In this document: positions 59,800 to 64,000 of the stretch, piece after piece
Layout of the letters: each line of letters opens with the position of its first letter
How positions within the stretch are numbered: position 1 is the first letter of the stretch
NCBI RefSeq assembly: GCF_010725885.1
Contig: NZ_AP022600.1
Span: forward strand, 6,076,001 to 6,140,000
Source of the DNA: Mycolicibacterium tokaiense
GTDB taxonomy: Bacteria; Actinomycetota; Actinomycetes; Mycobacteriales; Mycobacteriaceae
Reading direction: 5' to 3'
DNA: 64,000 bases
Notes under the pieces: generated by a model
Databases searched by the model: none
The model's input: only the letters and a program-made list of their open reading frames with translations
What the model was told of the DNA's origin: nothing
Made by a program: the position numbers and the translations under genes

Positions 59800-60389
59800 G
59801 CGGCGATGACCTCGCTGATGAAGGTCGTGCACGTCGTTCGCATCAACTCCAAGGACATGTTCGGCGATTCCAGGACCACCTGCACCGCCAGCCCGTCGAG
59901 CATGCCGATCAACATGTTGGCCTGCACGCGCGCATCGCCGGGCCGCGCCGTTCCAGCGGCCTGCGCGTCGCCGATCACCCCGGCGACCACGTCCCGCCAC
60001 TGGCCGTAGAGGCGGTCGTTGATCTCCTGCAATACCGCATCGCGACTGCCCTCGGCCCACAGCGCCAGCCACACCTTCCACGCCCGCACCGACAACTCGT
60101 CGTTGGGCAGGTAGGACTCCACCAGGTCATGCAGGATCGCCAGGCTGTCTTTGCCCGAGGTGAGCAGCTCCTGGCGCCGCGCCAAGGAATCGGAGAGGTT
60201 GAACTCGAACGCCGCGGTGATGACTTCCTTCTTGGTCTCGAAGTAGTAGTGCACCGTGCCGGAACTGACTCCCGCTTCGCGGGCGACGTCGGAGAGGCGC
60301 AGGGCCGGGATCCCCGCCGTGGCGATGACTTCACACGCCGCGGCGAGGATCTGTGGCCGGCGCTCGGCTTCCACACTGGGGCGCGGCAT
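59796..60389 (-). CDS. TetR-family regulator (BetI-like N-terminus)
   Basis: The 197-residue protein has an HTH at LRLSDVAREAGVSSGTVHYYFETKKEV, read in pieces. The ATG at 60387-60389 has CGGAGG seven bases upstream; the longer frame has no support. It is last in the acyl-CoA synthetase/ligase, reductase, dehydrogenase operon (75-base gap), and probably represses that operon in response to an acyl-CoA or related ligand. Confidence 0.88.
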   Translation of the reverse strand: MPRPSVEAERRPQILAAACEVIATAGIPALRLSDVAREAGVSSGTVHYYFETKKEVITAAFEFNLSDSLARRQELLTSGKDSLAILHDLVESYLPNDELSVRAWKVWLALWAEGSRDAVLQEINDRLYGQWRDVVAGVIGDAQAAGTARPGDARVQANMLIGMLDGLAVQVVLESPNMSLELMRTTCTTFISEVIAA

Positions 60390-60464
60390 CGGTTCCTCCG
60401 AGTCGGGCGGACAGCTCAAACCCTTCGATGGTACAAGTGAGATAACTGGCCGCCCGATCAAACC

Positions 60465-61628
60465 TCAGCCCAGATTGCGGGAGATCACCAGACGCATGAT
60501 GTCGGAGGTGCCTTCCTCGATCTCCTCCAACTTGGCGTCGCGCATCCACTGCTCCACGGGATACTCCCTCGAGTAGCCCCACCCGCCGAGGGTCTGCACC
60601 GCGGCATGCGTGACGAACATGGCGGTCTCGGAGGCGGTCAGTTTGGCCATCGCGGCGATACCGCGTGCCTGCACCCCACTGTCGATCAGGCGCGCCGCGT
60701 GCAACACCAGCAGGCGGGCGGCTTCGATCCTGGTGGCCATCTCGGCCAGCCGGAAGGCCACCGCCTGATGATCGATGATCGGCACGCCGAACTGCTTGCG
60801 GGTCTTGGCGTACTCGTGGGCGTACTCGTAAGCGGCGCGGGCGGCACCCACCGCGGCCGCGCCGAGCACCACCCGGGAGATGTCGAAGGTGCCCATCAGC
60901 CCGTAGAAACCCTGCCCCTCGTCGCCCAGCCGGTCCTCCTCGGGCACGAACACGCTGTCGAGGAAGATCTCGCGGCACACGATGGCCCGCTGTCCCATCT
61001 TCTTCATGGGCTCGCCGAAGCTCAGTCCGTCGGTGTCCCTGTCCACCAGGAAGGCCGAGATACCCGCGGACCGCTTGGAGGGATCGGTCTTGGCGAAGAC
61101 CACATAGGACTGGGCGGCGCCGGCATTGGAGATCCACGCCTTCTGGCCGTTGAGGCGGTAGCCACCCTCGACGCGGGTGGCGGTGGTGGCGATGGACGCG
61201 GCGTCCGAACCGGATTCGGGTTCGGTGGTGGCCAGCGAGGTCATGATGGCGCCCGGCCCGGTCAACGGGGTCAGCCACCGCTTCTTCTGCTCCTCGGTGC
61301 CCAGCACCATGATCGGGTCGGAGAAGAACCCGTTGGAGCACACCAGGTTTCCGATGCCCGGGTCCCCCCAGCACAATTCCTCCTGAACGAGGCACTGGGT
61401 GAAGACGTCGGTGAAACCGCCGCCGCCGTACTCCTCGGGGATCATGAAGTCGGTGATGCCGACCGCGGCGGCCTTGGCGAAGATGTCCACCGGGGTCACG
61501 GTGTCGGCCTCGTCCACCTCACGGCCTCGGGGGCGGATCTCCTTGGTGGCGAAGTCGCGGCACAGTTCGACGATCTGCTTCTGCTCGTCGGACAGCGGCC
61601 AGGCCGGGATGTTGGTGGTGACAGTCAT
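60465..61628 (-). CDS. Acyl-CoA dehydrogenase
   Basis: The 387-residue FAD enzyme oxidises acyl-CoA to trans-2-enoyl-CoA. Family signatures are LATTEPESGSDAASI, the FAD/substrate region YAKTRKQFGVPIIDHQAV and the catalytic-base region EEIEEGTSDIMRL (Glu372 probable). Length and motifs are those of the short/medium-chain type. It lies 39 bases after the dienoyl-CoA-reductase-type SDR gene and is probably co-transcribed. The chain type is not determinable by eye. Confidence 0.93.
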   Translation of the reverse strand: MTVTTNIPAWPLSDEQKQIVELCRDFATKEIRPRGREVDEADTVTPVDIFAKAAAVGITDFMIPEEYGGGGFTDVFTQCLVQEELCWGDPGIGNLVCSNGFFSDPIMVLGTEEQKKRWLTPLTGPGAIMTSLATTEPESGSDAASIATTATRVEGGYRLNGQKAWISNAGAAQSYVVFAKTDPSKRSAGISAFLVDRDTDGLSFGEPMKKMGQRAIVCREIFLDSVFVPEEDRLGDEGQGFYGLMGTFDISRVVLGAAAVGAARAAYEYAHEYAKTRKQFGVPIIDHQAVAFRLAEMATRIEAARLLVLHAARLIDSGVQARGIAAMAKLTASETAMFVTHAAVQTLGGWGYSREYPVEQWMRDAKLEEIEEGTSDIMRLVISRNLG

Positions 61629-61667
61629 CGGGATGCTCCTTCGAACGCGGTTGTGCGCCTGCTGGTT

Positions 61668-62471
61668 TCAGCGGCGTGAATAGACGGGTTTGCCGAGCCA
61701 CTGGCCGCCGTCAGCCACCAGTACTTCGCCGGTGACGTAACCGGCGCGGTCGCCGAGCAGGTACGCCGCCGACTCCGCGATCTCTGCGGGTTCGGCGAAT
61801 CGGTTGGCCGGCACACTGGCCAGCACCTCGCGGCGGGCCTCGGCATCGCCCCACAGGGCCGCGCCGGCACCGGCGGTCTCGGTGGGTCCCGGCGCCAGGC
61901 AGTTCACCCGCACACCGCGTGCGCCCCACTCGACGGCCAGGGTCCGGGTCATCGCGACCACTCCGCCCTTGGCCGCAGCGCTGTGCACGGTGCCGGGATG
62001 ACCGTGCCAGGCGTAACTGGCGATGATGTTGAGGATGGTCCCGCTTCCCGCCGCGAGCATGTGTTGGGCCGCGGCGTGGGTGCAGTAGTAGGTGCCGTTG
62101 AGCACGATGTCGGTCACCGCTTTCCAACCGCCCGGCGACAGCTCCTCCGACGGCACCACGAAGTTGCCCGCGGCATTGTTGACCAGAGCATCCAGGCGCC
62201 CGTGCCGGGCGGCCAGGCCGTCCACCGCGGCGGACACAGCCTCGTGGTCGCGGACGTCGCAGACCAGCGCCTCGGCCTGTCCGCCGGCGTCGGCGATCAG
62301 TGCCACGGTCTCATCGAGGGCCTCCTGGCGCCGGCCGAGCACCGCGACCACGCCACCGGCCAGGGCCCAGCGTTGCGCGATGGCACGGCCGATGCCCGAG
62401 CCGCCGCCGGTGACCAGTGCGACGCGGCCGGCGAACTCCGCGGCGAGATCGGGCAGGGTGGGGGTCGTCAT
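61668..62471 (-). CDS. 2,4-dienoyl-CoA reductase-type SDR
   Basis: The 267-residue SDR has VTGGGSGIGRAIA and NNAAGNF. The classical Y-x3-K motif is replaced. Lys168 is preceded at -4 by Ser164 (HSAAAK) and at -15 by Tyr153 (IIASY). That is the Tyr-Ser-Lys spacing of 2,4-dienoyl-CoA reductases (human DECR1 Tyr199/Ser210/Lys214). This supports a role in degrading unsaturated or otherwise modified acyl chains. The ATG overlaps the end of the upstream synthetase gene (ATGA). The longer frame to 62978 is rejected. Confidence 0.85.
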   Translation of the reverse strand: MTTPTLPDLAAEFAGRVALVTGGGSGIGRAIAQRWALAGGVVAVLGRRQEALDETVALIADAGGQAEALVCDVRDHEAVSAAVDGLAARHGRLDALVNNAAGNFVVPSEELSPGGWKAVTDIVLNGTYYCTHAAAQHMLAAGSGTILNIIASYAWHGHPGTVHSAAAKGGVVAMTRTLAVEWGARGVRVNCLAPGPTETAGAGAALWGDAEARREVLASVPANRFAEPAEIAESAAYLLGDRAGYVTGEVLVADGGQWLGKPVYSRR

Positions 62472-64000
62472 GAGAGAACCTTTCCGGTTGGGCTGCACCG
62501 GGTTACGACCAGCGCATCGACGGCGAGCGCCCCGGTGGCGGTGGCGCGGACGGGGTTGAGCTCGATCTCGTCGACGCCCGCGTGGGAGGCAACAAGACGC
62601 GACACGGTGACGATCACGTCGGCGAGGGCGGCCACGTCCACCGGAGCACGCCCGCGCCAGCCCCGCAGCAGGGGTGCGATGCGCAGGGCTTCGAGCATGG
62701 CGGTGGCGGTGGCGGCGGTGACCGGGGCGCATTCCATCCTGATGTCGCGGTGCACCTCGGTCTCGGTGCCGCCGGCGCCGACCACCACCACGGGCCCCAG
62801 GTCGGGGTCGCGCCGGGCGGCCACCAGCACTTCGACGGCATCGGGTCTGCGGTCCAGTTCCTCGAGCACGTAGTCGCCGTCGCCGAGTCGGGCGCGCATG
62901 TCGGCGAGCGCCTCGCGGGCCTGCAGACCGGTGAGGTGGGTGTGCACACCGCCGGCCTCGCTCTTGTGTTCCAGCCACCCGGCCTTGAGCACCAGCGGTT
63001 CCCGCAGGCCGGCTGCGAGGTCGGCGTCGTCGTGCACCAGGACGCCCGGGGGAAATTCGATGCCGGCCTCCCCCAGCCAGGTCCGGGCCGCCCAGTATCC
63101 GGCCCCGATGGTGGTGGTGTCGTCACACGGTGGCACCTCGGCCGGCGGGGTTGCGGTGGCGGCGGCCAGGTGGGCCAGCACCCGCATTGCCGCTTCGATA
63201 CTGCCGTAGACCGGCACCCCACTGCGCCAGAGCACCTGTGCGGTGTCCGAATCCGGCGCCATGGAGTGCACGATCACAGGAATGCCTGCCACGCCCAGCT
63301 TCTCGGCGACAGCCGCTTCGGCCCCCGCCAGGGCAGGGGTGTCCTGGCCATAGCAGCCGAAGTATCCGGTGAGCACCACGGCGTCCACGCCGCCGGTGGC
63401 GCCCACCTGTTCGACCACCCGGGCGTAGTTGCGTAGATCCTGCTCGCCGGCACCGGCCAGATCCACCGGGTTGCTGCACGCCGCACCCGAGGGAAGTTGC
63501 GCGGCAAGTGTTTCCGCGAGGGCCTCGGGAAGCTGCGGCACCGTCAGCCCGGCCGCGGCGGCCACGTCGGCCGCGATCCCGCTCTGTCCACCGCTGTCAC
63601 CCACGATGGCGATGCGCCGGCCGCGCGGCAGGGACGCGGCGAGCAAACCCCGCGCGACGTCGATGAGTTCGGTGGGGGTGGACACCCGTACCACTCCGGC
63701 GGCGCGGCAGGCGGCGTCAACGACATCCACTGGTGCGGTGAGTGATCCGGTGTGGGTACGGGCCAGTCGGACGCTGGCGTTGCTGGCCCCGACGGTCAGC
63801 AGTACCGTCGGCTTGCCCGATGCGCGCAGTGCGGCCAGGGTTTCGAACAGGGCCTGCCCGCCGGCGAAGCTCTCCAGGTACAGCGCGATGACGGCGGTGT
63901 CGTCACGGTCGGCCAGGTCAGCGAGCAGTTCGGTGGCGGTGACGTCGGACTGGTTGCCGATGGACAAAAATCGTGAGATGCCGATCCCGGCCCGGCGGCC
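62468..64000 (-). CDS. Acetyl/acyl-CoA synthetase (ADP-forming) family protein, N-terminus outside window
   Basis: The frame is open to the window edge with no start needed: GIGISRFLSIGNQSDV continues upstream, so the first domain (CoA-binding) is cut off. At least 510 residues are visible. They include the succinyl-CoA-ligase-like flavodoxin domain with IVGDSGGQSGIAADVAAAAG, and an ATP-grasp domain near the C-terminus (VLKAGWLEHKSEAGGVHTHL, VVVVGAGGTETEVHRD). This architecture fits acetate/acyl-CoA ligases or acyl-lysine acetyltransferase-like relatives. It is the first visible gene of the acyl-degradation operon and overlaps the SDR by 4 bases. Confidence 0.87.
   Translation of the reverse strand, partial: GRRAGIGISRFLSIGNQSDVTATELLADLADRDDTAVIALYLESFAGGQALFETLAALRASGKPTVLLTVGASNASVRLARTHTGSLTAPVDVVDAACRAAGVVRVSTPTELIDVARGLLAASLPRGRRIAIVGDSGGQSGIAADVAAAAGLTVPQLPEALAETLAAQLPSGAACSNPVDLAGAGEQDLRNYARVVEQVGATGGVDAVVLTGYFGCYGQDTPALAGAEAAVAEKLGVAGIPVIVHSMAPDSDTAQVLWRSGVPVYGSIEAAMRVLAHLAAATATPPAEVPPCDDTTTIGAGYWAARTWLGEAGIEFPPGVLVHDDADLAAGLREPLVLKAGWLEHKSEAGGVHTHLTGLQAREALADMRARLGDGDYVLEELDRRPDAVEVLVAARRDPDLGPVVVVGAGGTETEVHRDIRMECAPVTAATATAMLEALRIAPLLRGWRGRAPVDVAALADVIVTVSRLVASHAGVDEIELNPVRATATGALAVDALVVTRCSPTGKVLS

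Overview
This 64 kb window is high-GC DNA from a mycobacterium, most likely a rapid grower (Mycolicibacterium type). Three blocks keep the gene order known from M. tuberculosis and M. smegmatis. They are hrcA-dnaJ-rsmE-phoH-ybeY-corC-era, the mycobactin (mbt) cluster, and hemW / nirA-cysH-chelatase / cysA-cysW-cysT-subI. The naming rests on sequence motifs plus this order. No rRNA, tRNA, CRISPR array, phage or IS element was recognised.

Layout. 1-7637: end of a secreted CAP-like gene, then a tightly packed minus-strand operon from hrcA down to era (heat-shock repressor, DnaJ, rRNA methyltransferase, PhoH, YbeY, CorC-like protein, a zinc-less cytidine-deaminase-like protein, Era). 7741-8400: a probable leaderless micro-ORF coupled to a conserved mycobacterial small gene, and a frameshifted ANTAR remnant. 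8407-15862: an accessory catabolic island with two dimethylglycine/sarcosine-dehydrogenase-type flavoproteins, a choline-kinase-like phosphotransferase, a divergent HAD hydrolase and a HutC/GntR regulator, with regulator-type operator sequences in both relevant gaps. 16221-19087: STAS protein, sulfotransferase and a divergent DUF1214-type protein.

19347-46237 is the siderophore region. mbtB-mbtT-mbtC-mbtD-mbtE-mbtF-mbtG-mbtH is one translationally coupled minus-strand operon, ending in a small P-loop kinase. mbtA is divergent from mbtB across an IdeR-type iron box. Next to mbtA, where M. tuberculosis carries mbtJ-mbtI (salicylate synthase), lies instead a 1692-residue iterative polyketide synthase of the 6-methylsalicylic acid synthase (6-MSAS) type. 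It has its own IdeR-like box in its first codons. The simplest reading is a mycobactin capped by 6-methylsalicylate rather than salicylate. This is the most interesting prediction in the window.

46277-58514: an MmyB-type regulator divergent from an SDR gene, hemW, then the assimilatory sulfate genes. Both sulfur operons (nirA-cysH-chelatase and subI-cysT-cysW-cysA) are preceded by short ORFs ending in runs of cysteine codons, typical of mycobacterial cysteine-responsive attenuators. The nirA Shine-Dalgarno also sits in a hairpin. A TetR/fatty-acid-hydroxylase pair lies between the two operons, and a two-gene micro-operon of tiny membrane proteins lies just upstream of subI. 58558-64000: an FAD monooxygenase convergent with a fatty-acid or acyl-CoA degradation operon (acyl-CoA synthetase/ligase running off the window, dienoyl-CoA-reductase-type SDR, acyl-CoA dehydrogenase, TetR).

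Where the longest reading frame starts inside a neighbouring gene, I moved the start to a codon supported by a Shine-Dalgarno, by overlap coupling, or by a -10 box suited to a leaderless transcript. The entries say so.
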